Origin: Aeromonas veronii
GTDB lineage: Bacteria > Pseudomonadota > Gammaproteobacteria > Enterobacterales > Aeromonadaceae
NCBI GenBank assembly: GCA_041319085.1
Contig: CP101033.1
Span: forward strand, 3,188,501-3,252,500
Direction of reading: 5' to 3'
DNA: 64,000 nucleotides
Made by a program: the position numbers and the translations under genes. Under the pieces are notes generated by a model. That model did no database searches. It was given only the letters and a program-made list of their open reading frames with translations, and was not told where the DNA came from. This document shows, piece by piece, positions 19,288 to 27,635 of this stretch; within the stretch, counting starts at the first letter, position 1, and each line of letters begins with the position of its first letter.

Positions 19288-20724
19288 CTATTTCTCCAGA
19301 GAGCGAAACATCTCGATGGCTCTCACCCGGGCAACGGCGTGATCCACCATGGGTGCCGGATAATCCTGTCGCCCCTTGAGTCTCAGCCAGTCGTGGGGCT
19401 GATGCACATAAGCGGCAGGAATATCGGCCAGTTCAGTTACCCAAGTACGGATAAACTCCCCTTGTGGATCAAATCGTTGCCCCTGAGTAGTGGGGTTGAA
19501 GACCCGGAAATAGGGCGCCGCATCGGCGCCGGTACCCGCTGCCCACTGCCAGCCACCGTTGTTGGCTGCCAGATCTCCGTCGATGAGCCGACTCATGAAG
19601 TAATCCTCCCCGAGCCGCCAGTGGATATGGAGATCCTTGGTGAGAAAACTCGCCACTATCATCCGCAGCCGGTTGTGCATCCAGCCGGTGGCGTTGAGGC
19701 AACGCATCGCCGCATCGACGATGGGGTAACCGGTACGGCCCTCGCACCAGGCGGCGAAGGCATCCGGATCCCAGCTCCACGGCAAGGCTGCCGTCTCGGG
19801 CTTGAAGGGGAGATTCATGGAGAGGGTCGGGATCAGCACCAGCAGGTGGCGATAAAACTCGCGCCAGACCAGCTCATTGAGCCAGACAAAGCCGGGCTGG
19901 GCCTTGGACTGGGGCCGATAGCCAAGCCGCTGCTGGAGCTCCGCCACACACTGGCGCGGGCTGATGATGCCCGCCGCCAGATAGGGGGAGAGCACGGACG
20001 TGCCCGCGATGGCAGGAAAATCCCGGGTCTCGCCATAGTCGAGCACCGCCTGCTCCAAAAAGTCATTCAGACGGCGGCTGGCCTCGGCCTCCCCTACCGG
20101 CCAGCGGGGGTCTGCCGTCAGCTCGCCGAGCGCCTCATCAACCCACGCCCGTTCGGCCAGCGGCTGCCACGGCAAGGGCTCGCCACGGGGCGCAGGGGCG
20201 CGATGAATGACAAAACCCTCCTCATCGAGAGCCTTGAGCCAGGCGCGACTGAAAGGGGTGAAGACCTTAAACATCTCCCCCGAGCCGGTCAGCACCCGCC
20301 CCGGCGGCAACACGCAGCAGCCGTTGAGCCAGTGACAGCTCACCGCCTGCTCTGCCAACGCAGCGCTGACGGAATGGTCGCGGCGCTGCTCGTCTATCTC
20401 GATGGCCTGATTGGCATAGAGCTGGGTCACCCCCAACTCGCGGCTGAAGTTCGTCAGAGCTGTGGGCACCTCGGCAAAGGTCTCCACGCGCAGCAGATGA
20501 AGCGGAATGCCGAGCGCCGCCAGCTCGCGCCCCAACTCATCCACCTGCGCCAACATAAAGCGCTGGCGGATGGGGGCCATTTTGTGCAGCCGCCACTGGG
20601 TGGGGGAGACGATAAAGAGTGCGGCCACCGGCTCATCATCGGCGCAGGCACTCTTTCCACAACAAGCGCGCAGCGCCGGGTTGTCGGCAAGGCGCAGATC
20701 GTTGCGCAACCAGACCAGCTTCAT
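19288..20724 (-). CDS. phrB: Class I deoxyribodipyrimidine photolyase
   Basis: A 478-residue CPD photolyase that repairs UV pyrimidine dimers with blue light. The N-terminal antenna domain starts KLVWLRNDLRLADNPAL; the C-terminal FAD domain has ATGWMHNRLRMIVASFL, HWRLGEDYFMSRLIDGD and NNGGWQWAAGTGADAAPYFR. The ATG at 20724 overlaps the MerR stop codon (ATGA); the longer frame upstream is spurious. The enteric ybgA-phrB linkage is kept here, with merR between them. Confidence 0.95.
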   Translation of the reverse strand: MKLVWLRNDLRLADNPALRACCGKSACADDEPVAALFIVSPTQWRLHKMAPIRQRFMLAQVDELGRELAALGIPLHLLRVETFAEVPTALTNFSRELGVTQLYANQAIEIDEQRRDHSVSAALAEQAVSCHWLNGCCVLPPGRVLTGSGEMFKVFTPFSRAWLKALDEEGFVIHRAPAPRGEPLPWQPLAERAWVDEALGELTADPRWPVGEAEASRRLNDFLEQAVLDYGETRDFPAIAGTSVLSPYLAAGIISPRQCVAELQQRLGYRPQSKAQPGFVWLNELVWREFYRHLLVLIPTLSMNLPFKPETAALPWSWDPDAFAAWCEGRTGYPIVDAAMRCLNATGWMHNRLRMIVASFLTKDLHIHWRLGEDYFMSRLIDGDLAANNGGWQWAAGTGADAAPYFRVFNPTTQGQRFDPQGEFIRTWVTELADIPAAYVHQPHDWLRLKGRQDYPAPMVDHAVARVRAIEMFRSLEK

Positions 20725-21608
20725 GATTTTTTTCTCCCGCGTCCGCTGGCGCCAGCCGAAGCAGGTGCGTCCACCATCAGCTCGGCAAGGCTCGCCCGCC
20801 AGCCGTGGGCTTGCAGCCACTCGTCGTCGTAGAGGCGCCCCAACTCGCCAAACAGGCGCGTGCCTGCGGGCCACCCGGCGGCCAGCTCCAGCTTGCCAAG
20901 CCCAACCCCCAGCAGTACCAGCCAGGGGGTGACGGCACGTCCTTCCAGCAGGCTGACATGGCGAGGTTCGACCGCTCCCAGCAGTTGCACCTCATAGCCG
21001 TGACCGATCAGCTCGTAGGCGGCCCAGACCAGATCGAGCGGGCCGACCTGTCCCCAGCTCGCCAGCGTGATCGGCACGCCCTTCTCCTGCTCGATCAGGT
21101 GGCGGGCGAAGCGGGTATGCAGCCAACCCAGCCACACCTGTTGCAGCAACTCGCCATCAGGCCGCTCGCGCCACAGCCCCAGCAGCCGCTCCACCAGCGG
21201 TTGCAGTACCCGGCTGCGCACCAGCTCGAACGGGTAACTCGCCAGCAGGTCGTTAAGCTCGGCCTCTGCCTTGCGCTGGTTGAAGGCGAGCAGCGCCTGA
21301 CTGAATTGCTCCAGGGTCTGCTGCCAGTGATCGCTCACCGGTTCGGAATGGGGTTCGCTCAAGAGCCCCTTCACCTGCCCGATACTCACCCCCCGCTCCA
21401 GCCAACTCAGGATCTCGCCGATCTGGCGAATATCCTGTTCGCTGTAGAGGCGGTGGCCCTTTTCGGTACGGGCCGGCTGCACCAGCCCGTAGCGGCGCTG
21501 CCAGGCACGCAGGGTGACGGCGTTGACGCCGGTGAGGCGGGAGACCTCGCGAATGGGGTAGATCCCCTCATCAGCCATAGGAGCAACTTCTTGCGGTAAA
21601 TCAGACAT
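20721..21608 (-). CDS. MerR family regulator with degenerate cobalamin-type domain
   Basis: A 295-residue regulator. The N-terminal winged helix (YPIREVSRLTGVNAVTLRAWQRRYG, written here as its parts YPIREVSRLTGV and TLRAWQRRYG) matches LitR/CarH-type MerR proteins that control photolyase and carotenoid genes. The C-terminal half aligns in layout with their helical and B12-binding domains, but the Glu-His pair and the DxHxxG loop expected for adenosylcobalamin are not visible. It is therefore unclear whether it senses light through B12. The start at 21608 (MSDLPQEV) has GGA eight bases upstream; 21578 is an alternative. Confidence 0.85.
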   Translation of the reverse strand: MSDLPQEVAPMADEGIYPIREVSRLTGVNAVTLRAWQRRYGLVQPARTEKGHRLYSEQDIRQIGEILSWLERGVSIGQVKGLLSEPHSEPVSDHWQQTLEQFSQALLAFNQRKAEAELNDLLASYPFELVRSRVLQPLVERLLGLWRERPDGELLQQVWLGWLHTRFARHLIEQEKGVPITLASWGQVGPLDLVWAAYELIGHGYEVQLLGAVEPRHVSLLEGRAVTPWLVLLGVGLGKLELAAGWPAGTRLFGELGRLYDDEWLQAHGWRASLAELMVDAPASAGASGRGRKKS

Positions 21609-21677
21609 GACAACGTCCATCAAACAGAGGGGTCAAGCTCCCCGGCGCAAACCATGCACCGGGGCAACAGAACGGAT

Positions 21678-21738
21678 TCAGAGCCCGTAACGCAGCTTGA
21701 GCGTGTCGGGGTGAAGGTCGAGATAGACCTGCTCGACC
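21678..21738 (-). pseudogene. Duplicated 3' end of the ybgA-like gene
   Basis: This stretch encodes VEQVYLDLHPDTLKLRYGL followed by a stop, almost the same as the last 19 codons of the intact gene just upstream (AEQVYLNPHPDTLKLRYGL). At the DNA level the two differ at several third positions, so it is a diverged copy, not a recent slippage. Only the tail survives, with no start. It probably marks a past recombination or partial gene replacement. Confidence 0.8.
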
Positions 21739-21754
21739 GCACAAAACAGCATTC

Positions 21755-22702
21755 TCAGAGCCCGTAGCGCAATTTGAGCGTATCGGGGTGCGGATTGAGA
21801 TAAACCTGCTCAGCGAGATAGGGATTGGGGTACTCGCGCAGGTAGTGACGGATCAGAGTGAGCGGCACCAGCAAGGGGAAGATGCCGGTGCGGTACTTGT
21901 CGATGGTATCGGCAAGCTCCTGCTTCTGGGCTGGGGTCAGCACCCGCTTGAAGTAGCCCTGCAGGTGCATCAGCACATTGGTATGGCTGCGGCGGTTGGC
22001 CCGCAGGGTCAGCGCCGTCATCAATCCCTTGATGTAGTTGTCGGCCACCTCCTGCAGGTTGGCGGACTTGCCCAGATTGCCGAGCAGCTTGCCAAGCGCC
22101 CGGTAGTGGGTGGTGGCGTGGGAGAGCACCAGATACTTGTAGCGGGAGTGAAAGCGGATCAGCGCAGAGGCGGTGATGCCACGGGCGCAGAGCTGCTGCC
22201 AGTCGTGGTAGGCAAAGACCCGCAGCACGAAGTTCTCCCGCAGGATGGGGTCGCACAGGCGGCCATCCTCTTCGACCGGCAGCAAGGGGTTGGCCTCCAT
22301 CAGCGCCTTGGCAAACAGGCCGATCCCCTCCTTGGCGCTCCCCTCGTTGTTGGCGCCATAGACCTTGACCCGCTCCATGCCGCAGCTGGGGGATTTGGCA
22401 CAGAGGATATAACCGGAGATAAAGTCGAGCTGGCGGGCTTTCTGCTCGCTGAAGGCAATCAGCTTTTCGGTGACATCGAAGCTGCCGTTGCTCGCCTCGG
22501 CGCGGATCTCGCCGTGGCGCTTGACCAGCCGGATGGCGGCGCGGGGCGCCCCGAGACCAATAGCCATCTCGGGACAGACGGGGTGGTAGTCAAAGTGAGC
22601 GCCAAGATCCCGTTCGCAGAAGCTGGAGCGCTTGTGGCCCCCGTCGAAACGCACCTCTTGTCCCAGCAGGCAGGCACTGATACCGACTTTAATCTTGTAC
22701 AT
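21755..22702 (-). CDS. ybgA: DUF523-DUF1722 protein (YbgA family)
   Basis: A 315-residue fusion. Residues 1 to about 150 are DUF523 (VGISACLLGQEVRFDGGHKRS; CAKSPSCGMERVKVY), with several conserved Cys residues. The C-terminal part is DUF1722/YbgA (FHSRYKYLVLSHATTHYRALG). Function unknown; in E. coli ybgA adjoins phrB, and this order is echoed here. The start at 22702 has a strong AAGGAG site seven bases upstream. It is the first gene of the leftward photolyase operon. Confidence 0.9.
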   Translation of the reverse strand: MYKIKVGISACLLGQEVRFDGGHKRSSFCERDLGAHFDYHPVCPEMAIGLGAPRAAIRLVKRHGEIRAEASNGSFDVTEKLIAFSEQKARQLDFISGYILCAKSPSCGMERVKVYGANNEGSAKEGIGLFAKALMEANPLLPVEEDGRLCDPILRENFVLRVFAYHDWQQLCARGITASALIRFHSRYKYLVLSHATTHYRALGKLLGNLGKSANLQEVADNYIKGLMTALTLRANRRSHTNVLMHLQGYFKRVLTPAQKQELADTIDKYRTGIFPLLVPLTLIRHYLREYPNPYLAEQVYLNPHPDTLKLRYGL

Positions 22703-22713
22703 GATGACGCTCC

Positions 22714-22771
22714 TTGTATAAGCATTGATTAACTTATAGCAGTTATACAAAGAAATGGAAGTTGTATAACT
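22714..22771 (-). promoter_or_regulatory. Inverted-repeat operator for the ybgA-merR-phrB operon
   Basis: AGTTATACAA (22741-22750) and TTGTATAACT (22762-22771) are perfect 10-bp inverted arms with an 11-bp spacer. A third copy of the half site, TTGTATAA, lies at 22714-22721, just upstream of the ybgA ribosome-binding site. The arrangement suits a dimeric or tetrameric MerR protein, most likely the one encoded in this operon. Confidence 0.7.
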
Positions 22772-22826
22772 ATTTGCGACTGATACGACACAAGGAGAAA
22801 AAAGGGATCACCGGAAAAAGAAAAAA

Positions 22827-22844
22827 CCATGACCGAAGTCATGG
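22827..22844 (-). terminator. Terminator downstream of a gene remnant
   Basis: CCATGAC and GTCATGG form a stem capped by CGAA. The A-rich sequence on its left (22813-22826) becomes a U-rich tail on the minus transcript. It belongs to the truncated gene whose last codons are at 22875-22928. Confidence 0.7.
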
Positions 22845-22874
22845 GTAAAAATGGAAGCACGACAGGAAGGATGA

Positions 22875-22928
22875 TTAGACGCCGGGGAAAAACACATTGT
22901 TGTTCAGATAGTCGGATTTGGTGTGCGC
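22875..22928 (-). pseudogene. 3' remnant of an unidentified gene
   Basis: Minus-strand codons read AHTKSDYLNNNVFFPGV and then TAA, followed by a good terminator. Upstream the frame has no start and no continuing similarity. The composition looks like a real protein C-terminus. The parent family is not recognised. Confidence 0.5.
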
Positions 22929-23106
22929 CTAGGTGGCGGACCCGTTGCTAGCGAGCGGGTATGGCATCATTGTGCGGCCAAGTTCCCGGCTTGCCGAGCG
23001 GCAAGCTGTTGCAGAACCCAGTCAGATGTAAGCAGATATTGCAGGGGATGTCAGCGGCAACACGTTGCCGGCCCAAACGGTTTGCATGGGCCGGAACTGC
23101 GCAAAA

Positions 23107-23679
23107 TCAGCGGAAGACCACTTCGTCAATTTCGACCCGCACCAGTGGCTGGCCGGTCAATCCGGCAGGACGGGGGATCTCGAGGGCCAGCGATGGACGG
23201 GCTTGCCCCTTGCGCAGATAGGTCTCCGGCAGGCGGTTCTCGGCAACCCAGAAGCGGGCCTCCTGACGGCTCAGCTGTACGCCGTCAGCACTGAACAGGG
23301 TCACCATGCCGCGCACCCCGACCACATTGCGATTGCCGGTATTGCTCACCATAAAGGTCAGCAGCAGCGGGTCAGATCCCTCGATCTTGTCCAGCTTGAC
23401 CACCACACCGTCGCGCGCTATCTGGGCGAGCAGTTCCGGATTGGCCTTGGCCTGATCGGTCAGCACCGGAGCAGCGACCGCCACCACGGCCCCCGCCTTC
23501 TCATCAGCCGCCACGCCCTGCACGGGTTCTGCCGGTTTGACCACCAGATACTCCCAGGTGAAGTTATCGTTGAGCTGAACCTGCCGGCCATCGGGCAGCG
23601 TCACCTGAGAAAGAGGGGCCGCCTGCGCCAGTACGGGGGAGAGGCACAGGGCAATCAGCAGATGGGAGAAGGGTTGCAT
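23107..23679 (-). CDS. DUF3157 family periplasmic protein
   Basis: A 190-residue exported protein with a signal peptide (MQPFSHLLIALCLSPVLAQA). A short conserved segment (VTLPDGRQVQLNDNFTWEYL) typical of DUF3157 follows. The C-terminal half is a beta-rich domain (LLLTFMVSNTGNRNVVGVRG). Function unknown; the family is largely limited to Vibrio, Aeromonas and relatives. Apparently monocistronic. Confidence 0.82.
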   Translation of the reverse strand: MQPFSHLLIALCLSPVLAQAAPLSQVTLPDGRQVQLNDNFTWEYLVVKPAEPVQGVAADEKAGAVVAVAAPVLTDQAKANPELLAQIARDGVVVKLDKIEGSDPLLLTFMVSNTGNRNVVGVRGMVTLFSADGVQLSRQEARFWVAENRLPETYLRKGQARPSLALEIPRPAGLTGQPLVRVEIDEVVFR

Positions 23680-23785
23680 AGGGCGAAGCTCAGTAACGGG
23701 TGGAAGGGCGACAGTATAAACAGTCCCGTTGCCCCTTGCCTATGACAGCACTCACGTTCTGGCACCCGCATCGCCCGCCCGCAGG

Positions 23786-24622
23786 CTAGATGGCGAGATC
23801 GTGCCGCTCTTTGTGCGCCATATCCAGAGTCACCAGATCGAACTTGCTCCCCTTGAGGGCGGACAGAATATCCGATTGCATATCAAAGGCCTGCGCGCGC
23901 TGATGCTCGGGCAAACGCACCCGGGCCAGGGTGGTAGAACAGTCGCACAGGGTATGGAAAAAGACCTGTGCCTCGTCCAGCCCCATGTCGGCCAGCATCT
24001 GTTCAGCCTGATCCACCATCTGCAGATAACGCAGCTCCAGCATCCGTGGATTGGTGAAGCGATTGCTCAGGCAACCGTTGCTCCCCTTACCCCAACGACC
24101 GAGCCGACGCTTGTTGAAGCCATAGCGAAAATCGCGGCTCATCACCCCGTTGTCGGCAAAAAACCAGATGCTATTGGCCGGCAGGGAACCGAACTGAGCC
24201 AGATAGTGATCACGCTCCTCCACCGATGCAGGGACCAACAGAGGCAGATGAGCCCATTCCGGACGCGTCTTAACATGCTCACCCATGTGGCGAACTGGGT
24301 CGATCAGCCCTTCAACATTTGGCAGGCGATCGCAGAAGACAATCTCGTCGCTCTTGATGACCCTGTGCTCGATACCATAGCGCTGACAATAACGCCGGGT
24401 ACGGGCCACTTCGCTGCGACTGCGGGTCGGGTTATCGAGGGTAATAGCGTGGATTTTCACGCCGGCAGCGCGGCACAGATCGATGCTGTAGCAGGATTCC
24501 AACCGCCCCGAAAAAGAGACAATCAACTCGTCATAATCCGCCAATCGCTCAAGTAATAGCTGCTCCCTAGCCTGAAAAGAGTGGTCATATCCCTGATTCA
24601 GTACAACTATATTGGCACCCAT
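23786..24622 (-). CDS. PP-loop/HUP-like protein with altered ATP motif
   Basis: A 278-residue protein whose residues 30-75 read like a PP-loop ATP pyrophosphatase (ELIVSFSGRLESCYSIDL, then ITLDNPTRSRSEVARTRRYC). The canonical SGGxDS motif is SGRLES here, so ATP use may be altered or lost. The C-terminal half is not recognised. A GGAG site lies eight bases upstream of the ATG. Monocistronic between two small conserved genes. It could be a tRNA-thiolation or LarE-like enzyme, but no function is claimed. Confidence 0.6.
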   Translation of the reverse strand: MGANIVVLNQGYDHSFQAREQLLLERLADYDELIVSFSGRLESCYSIDLCRAAGVKIHAITLDNPTRSRSEVARTRRYCQRYGIEHRVIKSDEIVFCDRLPNVEGLIDPVRHMGEHVKTRPEWAHLPLLVPASVEERDHYLAQFGSLPANSIWFFADNGVMSRDFRYGFNKRRLGRWGKGSNGCLSNRFTNPRMLELRYLQMVDQAEQMLADMGLDEAQVFFHTLCDCSTTLARVRLPEHQRAQAFDMQSDILSALKGSKFDLVTLDMAHKERHDLAI

Positions 24623-24703
24623 TAAACGGCTCCAGGATGATGAACAGGTGCATTATTGTGGGGGGGAAAAGCTGAATAAACCCTGAAAAGAGTCAGGTTA
24701 AAA

Positions 24704-24982
24704 TTAAAACTTTATAATTATTTCCTGTGATCCTGCCGACATATCTTCATTTTCGGCATCATAAATTCGCAATTTTGCCTGATTAACCCGATGAGCTCGC
24801 AAGAAACCTTGCGCCTGATCCAGCGAGGTAAAGGTCAGCCGCCCTCCCTCGCTGTCGGTCAGGCAGAGGCACGCCCCTTCCGCCTCGATACAGAGCTGAT
24901 AACCGCTGCCATCCTTGCAGGCGATGATCAGCGTCGCCTCGGGATAGCGACTGAGCCAATTGCGAAACCGGCCATGCTCCAT
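24704..24982 (-). CDS. Small conserved hypothetical protein
   Basis: A 92-residue protein without signal peptide or membrane helix. It reads as a compact beta/alpha domain (EATLIIACKDGSGYQLCIEA; LTFTSLDQAQGFLRAHRV), possibly the DUF6482 family. Function unknown. It is probably co-transcribed with the HAD gene, whose stop lies 18 bases upstream of its ATG. Confidence 0.7.
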   Translation of the reverse strand: MEHGRFRNWLSRYPEATLIIACKDGSGYQLCIEAEGACLCLTDSEGGRLTFTSLDQAQGFLRAHRVNQAKLRIYDAENEDMSAGSQEIIIKF

Positions 24983-25000
24983 AACGCTCCCACAGGGGCA

Positions 25001-25612
25001 TTACCCCTTGTCATTAACGGGAAAACAGCCCAGCGCAACCAGTTGTTGGCGACAACTCACCGCATCGGTGAAGACGATCCCGTTGATGCTAAGGGCCTCA
25101 GCCGCCGCAATATTGGCGGGACTGTCATCGATGAAGATACACTCTGCCGGTTTCAGATCGAACGACACCAGCAGATAACGGTAGATATCCGGCTCCGGCT
25201 TCATCATCCGCACCCGCGCCGATACCACCTTGCCGCTGAAGAAGCGCCAGAACGCCTGATGCTGCTCCAGCCAGTCGATACTGGCATGGCCCATGTTGGA
25301 GAGGGCATACAGAGTGTGCCCCGCTCCATGCAACTCGGCTATCAGAGTTAGCATAGCGGGATCTGGCAGCAGGGAGGCGGGAACGGCCTGTAAAATGGCC
25401 AGATTCTCCGCCGCCGAGAGGCCGGTGCGCACTTGTGCTTCGCGGGCCATGGTGTGGAGCGACATGGTGCCTCTGTCCACCTCCAGCCAGTCCGGGTGGT
25501 TAAAGAGCTGTTCTGCCACCTGTTCGGCCCCTTGCGAGCCACGCACCGAGCGCACTATGCCCACCGGATCCCAACTCACCACCACCCGCCCCAGATCGAA
25601 AATAATCGCCAT
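25001..25612 (-). CDS. HAD-family phosphatase (YihX-like)
   Basis: A 203-residue haloacid-dehalogenase-type hydrolase. Motif I is IIFDLGRVVV, motif II LYALSNMG, motif III Lys in RMMKPEPDIY, motif IV FIDDSPANI. The layout, with a helical cap between motifs I and II, matches YihX-like sugar-1-phosphate phosphatases. The start at 25612 has a GGAGG site; the longer frame lacks one. Divergent from pheL-pheA. Confidence 0.88.
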   Translation of the reverse strand: MAIIFDLGRVVVSWDPVGIVRSVRGSQGAEQVAEQLFNHPDWLEVDRGTMSLHTMAREAQVRTGLSAAENLAILQAVPASLLPDPAMLTLIAELHGAGHTLYALSNMGHASIDWLEQHQAFWRFFSGKVVSARVRMMKPEPDIYRYLLVSFDLKPAECIFIDDSPANIAAAEALSINGIVFTDAVSCRQQLVALGCFPVNDKG

Positions 25613-25787
25613 CGTCTTTACCTCCCCCACTGCGTTGTCGCCGCAAAAAAAGAGCCAATAGAATATTGTTCATACGCCATTTTCTTAACCGGATACCCTG
25701 CCCCCATCCCCGCCTGCGGGCAAGTTTTACTTGCATCAGACCGGCAAATCCCTTAATGGTTAGGGCGTTACCATAAGGACTTTGACC

Positions 25788-25835
25788 ATGCAGCCAACAT
25801 TCTTCTTTGCTTTCTCGTTTATCCGGCCCGTTTGA
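25788..25835 (+). CDS. pheL: PheL leader peptide
   Basis: A 15-residue leader, MQPTFFFAFSFIRPV, with five Phe codons, preceded by AAGGAC. It is the ribosome-stalling leader of the pheA attenuator: charged tRNA-Phe levels decide between terminator and antiterminator. Too short for usual gene finders but unmistakable in context. Confidence 0.93.
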   Translation: MQPTFFFAFSFIRPV

Positions 25836-25910
25836 GGGAAGGCCTGTCGTCGTGTGAACAGAACGCAAAGACGAATCGAGCCTCCCCTAGCGGAGGTTTT
25901 TTTTTGCATT
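25836..25910 (+). promoter_or_regulatory. pheA transcription attenuator
   Basis: Between the pheL stop and pheA lie alternative pairing segments and a terminator stem CCTCC (25881-25885) / GGAGG (25892-25896) followed by nine Ts. This is standard Phe attenuation; the exact antiterminator pairing was not computed. Confidence 0.88.
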
Positions 25911-25943
25911 AATATCAATCGATTACTTGGATAGGGAACAATC

Positions 25944-27116
25944 ATGGCAACGCTCGACGAGATCAGACAAGACATCACCCGGTTGGATCAGGAGCTGCTT
26001 GCCCTGCTGGCGAAACGCAAGACCCTCAGCATCGAGGTGGCCCGCGCCAAGCAAGCCAACCCGCGCCCCATCCGGGACCACCAGCGGGAGCAGGAGCTGC
26101 TGGTCGCCCTGATCCAGAAAGGGCGCGTGCTGGGGCTGGATGCCCAGTACATCACCCGCATCTACCACACTATCATCGAGGACTCGGTGCTCTCCCAGCA
26201 GGCCTATCTGCAGAGCCTGCTCAACCCGGGACAGCAGGAGCCGATGACCAGCGTCGCCTATCTGGGGCCCCGCGGTTCCTACTCCAGCCTGGCCGCCCGC
26301 AAATATCTGGCGCGCTACAAGGATCAGGTGATCGAGGTGAACTGCCAGAATTTTCGCGAAGTGCTGGATGCGGTGGAGTCGGGTCGCGCCGCCTTTGGTG
26401 TGCTGCCCATCGAGAACACCAGCTCGGGCTCCATCAACGAAGTCTATGACGTGATGCAGCACACCAGCCTCTCCATCGTCGGCGAGCTCACCTACCCCAT
26501 CGAGCACTGCATTCTCACCGCCGTGCCGACCGAGTTAAGCCGCATCAAGACCTTCTATGCCCATCCGCAGGTATTCCAGCAGTGCTCTCACTACCTGAGC
26601 AAACTGGAGGGGGCCCGTCACGAGATCTGCGACTCCTCCTCCAGCGCCATGATGAAGGTGAAGGAGCTGGCCAGCCCCGAGGCCGCCGCCATCGGCAGCG
26701 CCGCCGGTGGCGAGCTCTATGGCCTGGATGTGCTGGCCGAGCAGTTGGCCAACCAGAAAGAGAACTACAGCCGCTTTATCGTGGTGGCGCGCAAGCCCAT
26801 CGACGTGGCGCCGCAAATCCCGGCCAAGACCACCCTCATCATGTCCACCTCCCAGAAGCCGGGCTCGCTGGTCGAGGCGCTGCTGGTACTGCGTAGCCAC
26901 GAGATCAACATGACCAAGCTGGAGTCCCGTCCGGTGCAGGGCAACCCGTGGGAGGAGATGTTCTATCTGGATGTCTCCGCCAACCTGCAGACCCCGGCGA
27001 TGCAGGCCGCACTGGTGGAGCTGACCAAGATCACCCGCTATATCAAGGTGCTGGGCTGCTACCCGAGCGAGGATGTGAAACCCACCACAGTACCGCCGGT
27101 GCTGATGGGGAGCTAA
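25944..27116 (+). CDS. pheA: Bifunctional chorismate mutase / prephenate dehydratase
   Basis: A 390-residue P-protein that converts chorismate to prephenate and then to phenylpyruvate. Residues 1-90 are the AroQ chorismate mutase helix bundle (LDEIRQDITRLDQELLALLA). The prephenate dehydratase domain begins VAYLGPRGSYSSLAA. A C-terminal ACT domain with KPGSLVEALLVL and LESRP gives Phe feedback inhibition. Expression is governed by pheL and the attenuator. Confidence 0.97.
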   Translation: MATLDEIRQDITRLDQELLALLAKRKTLSIEVARAKQANPRPIRDHQREQELLVALIQKGRVLGLDAQYITRIYHTIIEDSVLSQQAYLQSLLNPGQQEPMTSVAYLGPRGSYSSLAARKYLARYKDQVIEVNCQNFREVLDAVESGRAAFGVLPIENTSSGSINEVYDVMQHTSLSIVGELTYPIEHCILTAVPTELSRIKTFYAHPQVFQQCSHYLSKLEGARHEICDSSSSAMMKVKELASPEAAAIGSAAGGELYGLDVLAEQLANQKENYSRFIVVARKPIDVAPQIPAKTTLIMSTSQKPGSLVEALLVLRSHEINMTKLESRPVQGNPWEEMFYLDVSANLQTPAMQAALVELTKITRYIKVLGCYPSEDVKPTTVPPVLMGS

Positions 27117-27128
27117 GCCCACAACGAC

Positions 27129-27158
27129 AAAAGGCGAGCACCCTGCTCGCCTTTTTTT
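27129..27158 (+). terminator. pheA terminator
   Basis: GGCGAGCA (27133-27140) pairs with TGCTCGCC (27144-27151), with As upstream and seven Ts downstream, so it also serves the converging flgP transcript. Confidence 0.92.
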
Positions 27159-27199
27159 GATGCCTGCGTTGATGCCTGTTTTCAGGTCAGGCAATCAAC

Positions 27200-27625
27200 T
27201 CAGAACTGACCGGCCATCAACTGATTGATGTTGTAGAGGGCGCGGGTATCGAGCTCCATCTCGGTGGCATAGGTGTTACCACGGGGATAGGAGGCCACCA
27301 CCCGGGCACCGCGCACCACACCCGCCACCGACACATCCAGCGAGTTGGAGATCTGGGTCAGATCGCGGTAGCTGCTCTGGCCACGCACCTGCTGACCGTT
27401 GAGTTGCTCGGCCAGCTCGCGATAGGCATCCATCTTGGAGGCACGAATGGCTTGCAGCATCTTCTCCGACTGGGAGGGGCCAGGCTGGATATCGATCACC
27501 GCATAGCCCACCGCCTTGAGTACCGGAAAATCATCGGGCTTGCCACCCCGGGTGTAATCCACCACCCGGTTACCGCTGCAACCGGTGAGCAAGAGTGCCA
27601 ACAGGCAACCAAACAGGATCTTCAT
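27200..27625 (-). CDS. flgP: Flagellar outer-membrane lipoprotein FlgP
   Basis: A 141-residue LPP20-type lipoprotein with lipobox LLLTGC. In Vibrio, FlgP with FlgO and FlgT forms the outer ring structures around the L/P rings of the sheathed, Na+-driven polar flagellum. The conserved block KMDAYRELAEQLNGQQVRG is present. It lies 10 bases downstream of flgO and diverges from flgT, the standard Vibrio/Aeromonas arrangement. Confidence 0.9.
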   Translation of the reverse strand: MKILFGCLLALLLTGCSGNRVVDYTRGGKPDDFPVLKAVGYAVIDIQPGPSQSEKMLQAIRASKMDAYRELAEQLNGQQVRGQSSYRDLTQISNSLDVSVAGVVRGARVVASYPRGNTYATEMELDTRALYNINQLMAGQF

Positions 27626-27635
27626 GACTCGCTCC

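Larger units (their letters stand above)
22772..23106. other. Intergenic debris and hairpins
   Basis: No intact gene. It contains the tail of a lost gene (22875-22928), that gene's hairpin at 22827-22844, a hairpin GCTTGCCG/CGGCAAGC (22989-23006), and CCGGCCCA/TGGGCCGG (23068-23094), probably the terminator stem of the DUF3157 gene. Confidence 0.5.

Noticed and set aside
19339..20832. 497-codon frame antisense to phrB
   Set aside because: The photolyase on the other strand carries all family motifs; this frame has none.
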